DNA from: PALSA-350 sp963794165
Lineage (GTDB): Bacteria > Acidobacteriota > Terriglobia > Terriglobales > Acidobacteriaceae
Length of the DNA stretch: 64,000 bases
Direction: 5' to 3'
NCBI GenBank assembly: GCA_963794165.1
Contig: CAWCCT010000005.1
Span: forward strand, 186,001-250,000
Shown: positions 18,568 to 28,469 of the stretch, piece by piece
How the letters are laid out: each line of letters begins with the position of its first letter
Numbering within the stretch: position 1 is the first letter of the stretch
Translations under genes and position numbers: made by a program
The notes under the pieces: generated by a model
What the model was told of the DNA's origin: nothing
What the model saw: only the letters and a program-made list of their open reading frames with translations
The model's database searches: none

Positions 18568-20211
18568 TTAAGGCCTCCCATTCACGGGATCGTTGGCATT
18601 ACCGGCGATATCGAAGTCCTGGCGGGAAGGATCGACATTAGGGCCAATCGGGCCGCTCGGTCCAACGTTGCTGGTGGTCGTTACGCTTTGCTTGGCGGAT
18701 ACGGCAAGAACGCCGACCGCGTCGACCACCGTGGCTGTGACAGTGTGCGGGCCGCTGCTTAAGGCCCCCGCACCGTATTTCAGATCGTACGGGCCCGCCC
18801 CCATCACGGCGCTAACGTAGTGGCCGTCCACTGCGAAAACTACACCCTGCATTCCGTACTCCACCGTGGTTACCGTTGCGGCGGCGGTGAGAGTACCTCC
18901 GGTGCTGGTCACTGGTCCCAAGGCAATGGCCAGGGAAGGCAAGCCAGGAGGGCAACTTCCATCCGTTCGGTTACGCCTGTAGGTGGTGGTTGACTTGCCA
19001 TTGGAGTCCCCGAAATAAGCGCTCCGAGCATGCGATGGGGTGATGAGACAGGCGTAGTTGTCCTCCATGGTCCCGCCCACCGTGCCTCCAAATGCGTACC
19101 CCGCTGTCGGCCACTGAGACATGATCGTGTTGTTGTAAATCTTCATATCCTGGGCGCCGACTTCGAGCCCGATGCCAACGTACTCATTATTGTTCAACAC
19201 GCCTTTGAGCAAATTGTTGTACCAGACCACCCCGCTCATGGGGATGGCTGTGTAGTCATTGCTGCCGGGTTGTTTCGCTCGGGCAAACGGCGCCGAAAAA
19301 CCGAATGTGTTGGCCTCGGGGTAAGGGCCGCCGGCGTTCAGATCGTAATTGTCATAAATCTGAAAGTTTGCAATTCCCGCGTTATAAGTGGGATTGCCGC
19401 ATCCTGCACCAGAATTGATCTCCAGGAACATGCGATGATGCGCGTCGGAAAAATTGTGATGGACAAGTATGTTTTGCGCTTGAAACTGCTGTCCCTGGCA
19501 AGCCTTGATGTTCTGGTAGACGTGCAGGAAAGTGTTGTGATCGATGGAATAATTGGAACCGCCATAGAACCAGATGGCCGCGCGGGCGGTATCGCCATCC
19601 GGGTCGTACTGCTCGTTGTAGTTTTTGCCCGCCGCGTTATAGCCGTTATCGTAGGGCATGATGTTGGAAAAGGTATTGTGCCTGATAACTACATTATTCG
19701 AGCCGCCCCCGATGAAGATTCCTCCATTGGAGCGAAAGTTGTTTGGCCCATAAGTCATATTCTCGAACGTGTTGTAAGTGAAAGTCAGGTTAGTGATGGC
19801 CTGGTCCAGCGTTTGCCCGCCGTCGCCGCCCTTTCCGTAGGCCTGGATGCCGCCCCCGTTGAAGATGCACCCGCTCGTGGCCGACCCCCCGATGGCGGTG
19901 TTCGATTGGAGATTTGCGAAGATATCCGTGCCCTTGTTGGGTCCGACAAGCGAAGCTCCTGGCTGACATTTCACTCTTATTCCATCCGCCCGGAAAAGAA
20001 CTGTGGAGGCTACGTAGTAACTGCCGGGAGCAGGAAAGACAACGGTATCGCCGGAAGCCATCGCCGATACGCCACGTTGGATAGCTCGGTAGTCGTTGGT
20101 CTTTCCGTTCCCGGTCGCGCCCCAATCAGTTTTCGCATTCCAAGTCCGGGCCCACGCGGAAACTGTGAGACTGACAATAAGAACTGCAAGACCTTTGTTC
20201 AGCATATGCAT
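18568..20211 (-). CDS. Secreted right-handed beta-helix protein (pectate-lyase-like fold)
   Basis: 547 aa with a signal peptide (KGLAVLIVSLTVSAWA). Residues about 27-60 (DWGATGNGKTNDYRAIQRGV) are the typical start of pectate-lyase/pectin-like beta-helix domains. A series of short N/D/F-rich coils follows (NNVVIRHNTFSNI, YSIDHNTFLHV, MKIYNNTIMSQW). A C-terminal Ig-like region (residues about 430-510) includes VVFAVDGHYVS and SGPHTVTATVVD. The catalytic residues of lyases cannot be placed with confidence. Its position near the EPS and glycan genes makes polysaccharide binding or trimming plausible. Confidence 0.75.
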   Translation of the reverse strand: MHMLNKGLAVLIVSLTVSAWARTWNAKTDWGATGNGKTNDYRAIQRGVSAMASGDTVVFPAPGSYYVASTVLFRADGIRVKCQPGASLVGPNKGTDIFANLQSNTAIGGSATSGCIFNGGGIQAYGKGGDGGQTLDQAITNLTFTYNTFENMTYGPNNFRSNGGIFIGGGSNNVVIRHNTFSNIMPYDNGYNAAGKNYNEQYDPDGDTARAAIWFYGGSNYSIDHNTFLHVYQNIKACQGQQFQAQNILVHHNFSDAHHRMFLEINSGAGCGNPTYNAGIANFQIYDNYDLNAGGPYPEANTFGFSAPFARAKQPGSNDYTAIPMSGVVWYNNLLKGVLNNNEYVGIGLEVGAQDMKIYNNTIMSQWPTAGYAFGGTVGGTMEDNYACLITPSHARSAYFGDSNGKSTTTYRRNRTDGSCPPGLPSLAIALGPVTSTGGTLTAAATVTTVEYGMQGVVFAVDGHYVSAVMGAGPYDLKYGAGALSSGPHTVTATVVDAVGVLAVSAKQSVTTTSNVGPSGPIGPNVDPSRQDFDIAGNANDPVNGRP

Positions 20212-20373
20212 GCAAGGCTACAGGAAAGTGATACTGGGATGTAAGCAAGAAGATGCCGGTTGCCCGTCATGATCCGGGCAAATTCCCTTTCCAGCCACTG
20301 TTGCTTACGATGGTTTCAAAAGAGAGCACGGAAGGTCAGATTGGTAACCGCGGCGTCACGCTTCCTGGTACTC

Positions 20374-20413
20374 AAAAAAAAGGCGCGGCTTTTCAATGAG
20401 AAAAGCCGCGCCT
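20374..20413 (-). terminator. Rho-independent terminator of the large beta-helix gene
   Basis: On the minus strand a perfect 13-bp GC-rich stem, GGCGCGGCTTTTC with GAAAAGCCGCGCC around TCATT, is followed directly by a run of eight T. It lies 11 bp after the stop of the gene ending at 20425, in the right orientation. Confidence 0.9.
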
Positions 20414-20424
20414 CGCAGCAAAGA

Positions 20425-23400
20425 CTAGAACGATGGACCTACCGTAACACCGGCAGTGGCCATTTTGTTAACCCAGACCTGGTATTCGTTGTTTTCCATG
20501 TCCAGGGTGATCTGTCGGGCTGCTATGACAGAATTGGTGGAATAGTCTGCGGGCGCAGCAGGGAAGAATTGATCCTTGCGATAGCCCTCCTGGGCGCATG
20601 AGGATTGCCAGCACGCCCAGCCGATGAGATTGTCGCGCATGGTGTTGTTGTACATGCTTCCACTCGCGACCGCGGCGCCGGTTGCATCGCCATTGGCCAT
20701 GCCAACTCGTTGCGCTGCGATTTTGCTTCCATCGGCCAGCAAGCCGCTCGAGATGACACGATTGTTGGCAGCGACATTGTCGTGGCCGGCAGCGAACTGA
20801 ATGCCATAGTTCACCGTCCCCACCACCTGGTTATCGTGAATGCTGTTGAAGGCAGGCGCTTGTTGTGCATCATCGCCGGCTTTGGCATCCGTCTTGATCC
20901 CGCCGCCACTGTAAGCATCCTGGGCCGCCTTATACGGATAGGCGCCCTGAATGTAGGTGTCGTGGATATCAAGCGGCTGGTTGGGTGTTCCGCCTGACCG
21001 GTAGACGTCGATGTTATCTTCCACCAGGCTGTGGCCGGCGATAGTTGATGACCTCATTCCAGCCGACATCAATGCCGGGCACAGATTGCACGCTATCGAA
21101 CTGGATAAAGCGCGCCTGGGTGCGGTTGGAGCCTTCTCCCGGCAAATACCCTTCATTGCCATCGCTGAGCAGGCCATTCATGTTGCGCGCCCGGTTGGAG
21201 CGGATCACGATCGTTTCTTCTCCGTCGCGATTGCCGCCATACCCGTGGACGATGACGCCACCCTGCGCATTCTCGATGTAGTTATTCTCTACATCGAGCC
21301 GCACCGGTGAGGTGACCTCGAGGAAGGTGCCGTTGGGCTGGCCCTTTACAGCCGCATTCAGAGCCACACCGGCACTGTTACGTACGGTCAGGTTGGTGCC
21401 CGCGACCGTGGTCTTGATCAAGCTACCCGCACTACGAATGTGCGCGTTCTCAATAATGACCGGAGCCGTGGTCGCTACCGTGACCGCCGGGGTCTTGGCA
21501 TCCGTGCTCTGCCAGTTTCCGGAGTAGGTGCCGCCCTCGGTGATCACGATTGGACTGCTCCAATCCATCTCGCCGATGGCGCTGCTGGCCGGGACCGAGA
21601 CCTGGCGTCCCTGGTAGCTGCCGGAGACCGTCGCTTGCCCAGTGGCCAGCCCGGTTAGCATGCCGGAAGCATTGACCGTGATGGTCCGCGCGTCCGACGA
21701 CTGCCACGCAACTTCCGCGGTGACGTCTTTGACCGAACCATCGTTGAAGGCGGCAATCGCCTTCAACTGGGTCGTGCTCCCGATGGCCACCGCCGGCTGC
21801 GAGGGAGTAATCGTAACCGACTCCAACGCTGCGGCGACGGCGCCGTTCTCTGCTGCGCCCGCTCCTCCAGTTGCCCCGCTCGATGCATCGCTCGCGGCAG
21901 TGGAAGAGCTGACCTTCGCGGCCGGCGCGCGCTCCACCGAGCTCGCGACGTAGGTGGCGCTAACCACCGCGCTGGGCACGTAACCATAGCCGGATGGGTA
22001 ACTCTTTGCGTTTGCCCCCTGTCCCCACATGCCGATCGCTTTCACCGTGGTTCCCGGGTTTACTGAGAACGGCGCGGTGTAGAGTGTCGAGTTGACCGTG
22101 GGCGTGCTTCCGTCGGTGGTGTAATACACCGAGTGGTTCATGCCGCTATCGGCCAGCGTTACCGTTGTTCCGCTCGCGATAGCGCCGGCTGCGGGCGAGA
22201 TCGTCGGTGCGGTGCTGGCAACCGTCGAGCAGGTAGGACTGGTAGTATTCGGAGTGGTTACGAGTGCGGTTGTGGTGTGCTCTTCGTTGGAGACATACCA
22301 GTTGTTGGTTGCCATGTTAGGACCGCAAATGTTGTTGTACTGGATCGCGGTAGTAGCGGATACGTAGCCCCAGGTTATGCCATTGGCCCAATATCCTTGA
22401 ATGAGGTTATTTTGCGCCAGCGAGCCATCACCCCAGAACTCGATGGCGAATGGGATGTATTCAGGTGGTGCGTTGGGAGCTGGCGAATTGGCGATCAACA
22501 CATTATCGCTGACCGTGCTGTTGACCGCTTCCGTTCCATCGAAGCAGCAAGGGGTGGAAATGCCCATGGTGGAAAAGTAAGCATCCACAAAATCGTGGAA
22601 GCTGTTGTGTTCGATAAACAGCGGGCCCTTGGCAGTAAAGATCTGAAACTCAATGGCGATACGGTGAATGTTGCTGAAATCGTTATTGTCGAAGGTGCAG
22701 TTGGCACAATAACGCTGGGGCAGGATCTTGAAGCCTTCTTCCTGATAAGCGACCTTGTTGTTGTTCGCCGTCACGTTGGTGTTGCTGTTCTGGAATAGGA
22801 TGGCGGAGCACAAGCCTCCCTGATCGACCTGCTGGGTCATCGCGTTGGAGCAATTTCCCTGGGCCCCGAAGGTATTCCAATCGAGTACCAGGTTGGTGTC
22901 CCAGGTAGTCGCGTTGCCATCGAAAAAGACTCCCGCCATGGAACCAGTATTCGAAGCGCCGCCCTGGTTGCCGGAGAAGTTGTTGTAGGAAATAGTCACG
23001 TTGCTCGATGTGGGACCAACGTAGATTCCGCCCCCGCCACCGGCGGAAGGCGTCCCTCCATTGAATCCGAGGAATTCGATGGTCACACCCGAGCATCCCG
23101 ACATGGTGAACAGGGTGCTGTTAGCAAAAGTGCCGGAGATGATCGCGGTCGCCGGCGAGGCAGCTGGTCCGGTGAGCGTCAGTTTTGACGAGCAGGGAAT
23201 ACTCAACGAGCTGCTGAGGTTGTAAGTACCGGCCGCAAACACCACCAGGGCGCAGCTCGGAGCACTGTTCAATGTGCTCTGCAGTGTGCTCTGACTCATG
23301 CCGCTGTTCAGGTTGATGGTGGGACCGCCGCAACCCGTCGGAGCCGTTCCGACTGGAATGCCCGGATTGACAGGGCTGCTCGGCCCAGTTCCTGAGGTTG

Positions 23401-24262
23401 GCGAACCAACGGCCAGCGAGGCGTGCGCCGTGGCAGACGCATAGTCGGTCGCATCGGTAGGTGAAAATACGGCCGTCAGTTGTTGCGTGCCGGCTGTCAG
23501 AACGGCGCCCGCGGCCGGGTTATACATGAAAGTGCCGGGCACATTTGCAGTGGCGTCCAATTGTGTGGCGCTCAGGGCGGTGCCCACGGAGATCGCGGCC
23601 GGCGCAGCCCAGGTGATGGTCGGGGTGGCCTGGTTGACGGTGAGCTGCACCGACGCTGTCGCGGCAGAATAGGTCTTGGTGTCGGTCGGGGTGAAGACCG
23701 CGGAAAGCGTCTGCTTGCCTGCTTTCAGCACGGTGTCCGCCGCCGGTGTGTAGACGAAGGTTCCCGGCACGTTCGCGGTGGCGCTCAATTGCGTACTGCT
23801 CAATGCTGTGCCGTAGGTAATTGCCGCCGGCGTGTTCCAGGTGATCGCAGGAACGTTGCTCGAGCCCGCCGCGGTGATGGTGATCTGCGTTGACGCGCTC
23901 AGGGTCTGGGGCGTGACTGTTGCTGCCGCCGGAGAATTGCCGGCCGGGGTGGCTTCGACATAAGCAGCCTGCACGGTCAGAGAACCCGCCGCTTTGGCGG
24001 TAAGCGCATCACTGCTTAGGGTTGCTAACGCGGTGTTGGACAGTGTCCACTTGGTTCCCGCGGTTACATCTTGCGTTGTGCCATCACTCAGGTGCGCCAC
24101 AGCCTTCAGAACTGCCGCACCTCCTACGCTTATGGTCGCAGGGGTTGCGGTAACCGTCAGCGAGTCGAGTGACTGGGACGAGGGGCTGCCACATCCTGCT
24201 ACCAAAATCAATAAACCGCACAGGAGCCCGAAACACACCCGTGGCGTGGGGGAAATACGCAT
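20425..24262 (-). CDS. Large secreted Ig-like/MBG/beta-helix lipoprotein, frameshifted
   Basis: Joined across one +1 frameshift near 21040 (VINY to AGHSLVEDN), this is about 1,278 aa. It starts with a lipoprotein signal (CGLLILVAGCGS). A BIG2-like Ig domain (about 33-110) comes next, then two MBG/YDG-type repeats (YGTALSSTQLSATANVPGT and its variant VGTALSATQLDATANVPGT). A first beta-helix follows (about 310-680, NVTISYNNFSGN and similar coils), then a chitobiase-like segment (VYYTTDGSTPTVN), a second BIG2 domain and a second beta-helix (VIENAHIRS onward). This architecture is common in Acidobacteria. A role in extracellular glycan binding or cleavage is inference. A strong terminator follows the stop. 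Confidence 0.75.
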
Positions 24263-24813
24263 TGATTGCCTCGTCAGTTGGAAATTCGAAGCATCGCGGC
24301 CTGGGGAAAGAAGGCCATTTCAAAGGCGCGAACGGGCTTTCGCATCCTTCAGATACGTGCTGCCGCCGGCGAAAATTGCTGTCTTATTGGTGCTACTATC
24401 CGCGTGTGACCGGGGGTGCTGCAATCACACCGATTAGGCATTACGTAAGTTTGTAAATCGCTGATTGTAAAGGATTTGAAACGGAAATTTTTGCTCGCCC
24501 ACAGAGTATTTAGTGTCCCTGCTGTGTGGAATTTTCGTACACAAAATGACTGATCCGATCCCTCGTCAGGGGTATTTGGAAACCCGTGCGCCTTGCCTAT
24601 AGCTAGGGCTGGATCGGCTTCAAAAACCGCCACAGTTGCGGTCATTTTTGTGGGGAGAAATTGCAGCGGGATAAAGGCGCCTGATGGTACTCTGGCTTCC
24701 CGTGAATGGGCTGTCGTATCCTACGGGAGGCCACCCTGAATTTGGTCTGCGGCTGGCTCAGTGCTGCGTGATGTTGAACGAGTGAACTGTCCTGGCTGGC
24801 CGGAGATCAATGG
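24263..24813. other. Divergent intergenic region, no gene seen
   Basis: 551 bp between the minus-strand beta-helix gene and the plus-strand acyltransferase. It must hold promoters for both, but I could not pick convincing -35/-10 pairs. A GATCCGATCC sequence and its partial complement GGATCGG lie at about 24555-24615. Confidence 0.4.
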
Positions 24814-25947
24814 ATGTCTGCACAGAAAACCTCACCGAAAAGCATCCCTCACCGCATCCCTTCGCTTGACGGGTGCCGCGCCATCTCCATCTGCTTGGTG
24901 ATCCTGTCCCACCTTTGCTACACCCCGGCTTTTAAGGCCTTTGATCCATACGCGCGCATGATGTACCACTTCGGCCCTTTTGGAGTAAAAGTTTTTTTCG
25001 TCATCTCCGGTTTCCTCATCACCACGCTGCTTCTCAGCGAAGAGCGTAAGAATGGCCGAATTTCCATCAAGATGTTTTACATCCGGCGTGCCTTCCGGAT
25101 CTGGCCCGTGGCGTACGCCTTCATCCTGGTAGTGGCCTTACTGGCATGGAAGAACTGGATCACCTTGCCGCCGCACAATCTGCTCTATGCCGCGACCTTC
25201 ACCATGAATCACGTTCAGGAGGGCAGCTGGTTTACCGGGCACTTTTGGTCGTTGGCGATTGAAGAACAGTTCTACCTGGTGTGGCCGCTGGTGTTTCTAT
25301 TCACGGCCCGGCGCGGGCGCGTAGTTTCCTGCGTCCTCATCCTGTTTCTTGCTCCGCTGCTACGCACGCTGAGCTACGTGTATGAGCCGGGGATCTTCGC
25401 GGCCATGCAGGAAAGCCTGCTTTTCATGGGGGATGCGATCGCCGTGGGCTGCTTGTTGGCGCTCTTCTCGAAGGAGCTCGAATCCAGCCCGGTGGTGCAC
25501 CGCATCATCCACCTGCGCTGGTTCTTTGTCGTGCCGGTGTGCTCCGTGATCATGTACATCACGCTTAAGCCGCTGCCGGTGTTCTACTGGGCAGCCGGCG
25601 AATCCATCGCTCTGTTTTGTATCGCCGCCACTATCTGGAGAGTGATTCACGTTCGCGACGCAGCCTTCTGGCTACTGAACACCAAACCGCTGGTGACGGT
25701 GGGCGTGCTTAGCTACTCGCTTTACATCTGGCAGCAGCTCTTCCTTAATCCCACTTCCAATACCATCTTCAATCGGTTGCCGTTGAATCTTTTGCTGGTC
25801 GGGGGCGTGGCCGCGTTCTCGTACTACTTCATCGAGAGTCCTTTTCTGCGCCTCCGTCCTCTCCTATCCAACTGGGTGCAGAGCCGCAGGCGAAGCGATC
25901 ACGTGCCGGCCTCCACCCCGGCCGTATCAACCGGAAATCCTGTTTAG
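24814..25947 (+). CDS. Membrane acyltransferase, OafA/YrhL family (acyltransferase 3)
   Basis: 377 aa with about 10 hydrophobic segments. The family signature is clear: RIPSLDGCRAISICLVILSH at the start, FGVKVFFVISGFLITTLLL, YIRRAFRIWPVAY and HFWSLAIEEQFYLVWPL. These inner-membrane enzymes O-acetylate or otherwise acylate polysaccharides, O-antigen or peptidoglycan. It probably decorates the surface polysaccharide made by the locus that begins at 28470. Confidence 0.9.
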   Translation: MSAQKTSPKSIPHRIPSLDGCRAISICLVILSHLCYTPAFKAFDPYARMMYHFGPFGVKVFFVISGFLITTLLLSEERKNGRISIKMFYIRRAFRIWPVAYAFILVVALLAWKNWITLPPHNLLYAATFTMNHVQEGSWFTGHFWSLAIEEQFYLVWPLVFLFTARRGRVVSCVLILFLAPLLRTLSYVYEPGIFAAMQESLLFMGDAIAVGCLLALFSKELESSPVVHRIIHLRWFFVVPVCSVIMYITLKPLPVFYWAAGESIALFCIAATIWRVIHVRDAAFWLLNTKPLVTVGVLSYSLYIWQQLFLNPTSNTIFNRLPLNLLLVGGVAAFSYYFIESPFLRLRPLLSNWVQSRRRSDHVPASTPAVSTGNPV

Positions 25948-26768
25948 CAGGCCGGACCCTCAAGAGCATCGAGCGATTGAGAGCCGCCCTTCTGATGCTT
26001 TGTATCAGGGCACGGCTTTAGTCGGGCCGTCGAGGCGCGAACGAGATCCAGGTTTTAGAGTCTGCGTGCGAACTGAAAATTTCTGAATCAGTCCCGAAGG
26101 GACGGCTGAGTGTAGCCCAGGACGCAGTCCTGGGTAGATCTAGAAACATGATCTAGTCCCGTAAGGGACGGCTGAAAATAACCGGACTTTCAGCCGCCCC
26201 TTATGGGACTGTTCGTGTGTTCAACACTTACCCAGGACTATCGTCCCCTGCTTGAATTGTCTCCAGAAGATTTTCTGCGGATGGGCCATGGCGAGGGCTA
26301 AAGAGTCTGCTCAAGACGATCAACGAGTCCCGTAGAGCCTTGCCCTGACCTTCTTAAACGGGCTGGCTGAGAGTCAGACTTGTCCAAATTAGCTCTTCCT
26401 GCTTCGCGTCAACGGTTACCAGGTACGCGGTAACGATGAAATGTGCGACCCAATCATTTGTCTAGGCCCGGAGGGCCGGTCGTCCAAACATAGCCCAGTC
26501 CGGAAGTGCTGGGTATCGAGCGAAGATGACGCGAGCGCCGTAGGTGCGGCACTCCCAAGCGACGCCGTACTCTGCCGCCCAACTTGGTTTCGCCATACTA
26601 GGTCGCGGCGCCAGCGTGTCCAATACAATCAACGCAACAAAATCGATCAATCCGTTATTTTGGACACCTCTGTCCTCCAGGACTTAGGCGAGAAAACTCA
26701 GCACCAAAGCGGCATGGCCCATCCGCCCCAAAGAGGGCTTGAATGGGCCATGTACTGGTGGATGAATT
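25948..26768. repeat. Gene-free region made of palindromic repeats
   Basis: 821 bp without a credible gene. It contains the 35-bp CTTTAG block at 25996-26030 (second copy of 12860-12894) and several GTCCCGAAGGGACGG / CAGTCCTGGG-type palindromes at about 26090-26250. A TGGCCCAT/ATGGGCCA hairpin lies at about 26713-26752. The 111-codon frame at 26441-26776 has no protein-like composition. Confidence 0.6.
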
Positions 26769-27161
26769 TTAGTTAAGGACAGGTACGGTGATTTGTTGGC
26801 CCACCTGAATCTTGTTGGGATCGGAGATATTGCTTGCCTGGGCAATGTTCGTGTAGTGATTGGGCGAGCCGTAGAAGCGGTTGCTGATCTTGGAGAGATT
26901 GTCTCCGCTCTTGACGCTGTAGCTCTGGTTAGGTCCGCCGGTGGTTAAGATTTCGTGGTGCAGGTCGGAATACTGCGGATCCACCTGCTTGATTACATCC
27001 CAAACCCGATTGGCGACCACTTCTGAAGGCACAGAACCCTTCAGGTACAGTTTTTCACCATCCAGGCTTACCGTGTCCAGCTTCGCGCCTAAGTCGCTAA
27101 ATCCCTGAAGTGTCTCGATCACGGGGGAATATTTCTGCTTTAACTGATCTAGATCTGCCAT
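26769..27161 (-). CDS. BON-LysM domain protein (Kbp/YgaU-like)
   Basis: 130 aa. The N-terminal half (DTVSLDGEKLYLKGSVPSE, then VWDVIKQVDPQYSDL) has the look of a BON domain. The C-terminal half is a LysM domain (YSVKSGDNLSKISNRFYGS, then NISDPNKIQVGQQITVP). E. coli YgaU/Kbp has the same order and binds K+. There is no signal peptide. A good ribosome site (AGAAGGAGAAACGTT) precedes the ATG. It lies 57 bp after the next gene and probably shares its transcript. Confidence 0.85.
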   Translation of the reverse strand: MADLDQLKQKYSPVIETLQGFSDLGAKLDTVSLDGEKLYLKGSVPSEVVANRVWDVIKQVDPQYSDLHHEILTTGGPNQSYSVKSGDNLSKISNRFYGSPNHYTNIAQASNISDPNKIQVGQQITVPVLN

Positions 27162-27218
27162 AACGTTTCTCCTTCTGTTGAGAGCGGTGATTTACACAAC
27201 ACAATAAATTGAAAACGC

Positions 27219-27746
27219 CTATGCGGCATGTTGGTCTGCGATTTTCTTCATGGCGATGGTCAAGGCAGCCGCGCCCAGGCTTTTGATCAACACCGGATGC
27301 TGGGCATAGACTGCGCTGACGCGATCAATGATCGACGGGTCTTGACCCTGCGCATGAGCGGTGAGTGCTTCGACATCGGCTGGGCTAACGCTCGCCGCTT
27401 GCGCCGGCGTAACCGACCCGGACTGCAGCAGTGCCGCCAGAGGCGAGTTGGGAGCGCCGCCGGCAAATTTGGAAATCACTGCCGGCCCAAGAGAGGCCAA
27501 TAAACCGTTCAACACGCCGGCCTGTTGCTGGCTGTTCCCATTGGCAAATAGCTGAGCAGCCATCTGCGGAAATGGCGCAGTTTGCCCGGAGCGAAATGCT
27601 TCGGCCAAGCCGGTGGCCAGCGTAGAAGTGGGCACCGCCTGCGCTACCTGGTCGAAGTGTTGCTCGACCGCTGGAGCGCCGGCGGGAGGGGTGCTGCTGG
27701 CTGAATACTGTTTCAGCAAATCCCCGATTCCTGACAGAAAGCTCAT
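27219..27746 (-). CDS. Small Ala/Gln-rich protein of unknown function
   Basis: 175 aa from ATG 27746, preceded by GGAAGGAG. I do not recognise a family with confidence; MSFLSGIGDLLKQYS followed by an Ala- and Gln-rich helical body is loosely like YidB/DUF937 proteins. No signal peptide is seen. The sequence has segments such as AQLFANGNSQQQAGVLNGLLAS. It precedes the LysM/BON gene on the same strand, and the pair may act together at the envelope or in stress response (inference). Confidence 0.65.
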   Translation of the reverse strand: MSFLSGIGDLLKQYSASSTPPAGAPAVEQHFDQVAQAVPTSTLATGLAEAFRSGQTAPFPQMAAQLFANGNSQQQAGVLNGLLASLGPAVISKFAGGAPNSPLAALLQSGSVTPAQAASVSPADVEALTAHAQGQDPSIIDRVSAVYAQHPVLIKSLGAAALTIAMKKIADQHAA

Positions 27747-28114
27747 TGAGTTCTCCTTCCTTTGAACTTTTTGGATTGTGTTCTGACGAGCCGGCCCGAA
27801 ACGCAAAATTCACCGTGGTTTTTTGCTCGCAGGTTTGAAGGTAACGGGCCCTGGTGGGAGAACGCTCGCCTGCCCAAGCCGTTCTGGCCGTCGTAGAAAC
27901 TCTATCCGAATAGTGCGACGAATGTCTCACGCAGGCCTTGCCGGTGTCTATGGCAGCGGGAATAAAGTTTGGTAGAACGCGATTTTTTGACGGTATGCAC
28001 AATCCTCCCTGAAAGTGCCGAGGCACGAAGACAGCAAGCAGAGCGAAACGCCGGTATACAGGAGCTTGTAACGCCTCGTGACGCGCATTGGCGCACTGCA
28101 GCCACGCCAAATGG

Positions 28115-28143
28115 TTGACACCAGGGGGCGGGACCGTTAGATT
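28115..28143 (+). promoter_or_regulatory. Sigma70 promoter A, upstream of O-antigen ligase gene
   Basis: TTGACA (28115-28120), a 17-bp spacer, TAGATT (28138-28143). The -35 is consensus and the flanks (TTGACACC and TAGATTAC) are identical to promoter B at 30306. It would give a 5' leader of roughly 320 nt before the gene at 28470. Confidence 0.75.
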
Positions 28144-28197
28144 ACACGGAGTAGGCACTGCGACATGTGATGGATGAGGCGTTGGCCGCCCAGACCG

Positions 28198-28286
28198 TCG
28201 AATAGCCCTGTAACCCCCCAGCAGCGGCGTTCCCTACATGCGATTCAGCTTTAAATTGCAGTCTATGTGACTGAGATGGCGAAGCT
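28198..28286 (+). promoter_or_regulatory. Conserved leader blocks A (TAACCCCCC block and GTGACTGAG block)
   Basis: Block 1 (28198-28233) has TCGA, AGCC, TAACCCCCC and GGCG in the same order as 30390-30420 in the second leader, starting 55 bp after the -10 here and 56 bp there. Block 2 (28267-28286) begins GTGACTGAG and matches 30470-30489 at about 17 of 20 positions. The function is unknown; an RNA element or antitermination site is my reading. Confidence 0.55.
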
Positions 28287-28469
28287 GGGTCCAGAGTGCT
28301 CTCCGGATTTCACTATCCAACGAACAACGAACCAGGTCTTGTTTGCGATCGCTGTAGCGGCGGCGTGCTGATACTTTCTCCGCGACAGGCCACTCGTCTG
28401 TGCACTGGCATTAAGCATCGATGAAATAGAAGCAGATTGAGTCGCTTTGCTGGAATTGGAGATTAGCCG

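Noticed and set aside
26441..26776. 111-aa frame in a gene-free region
   Set aside because: No ribosome site, no motif, and it spans hairpin repeats.
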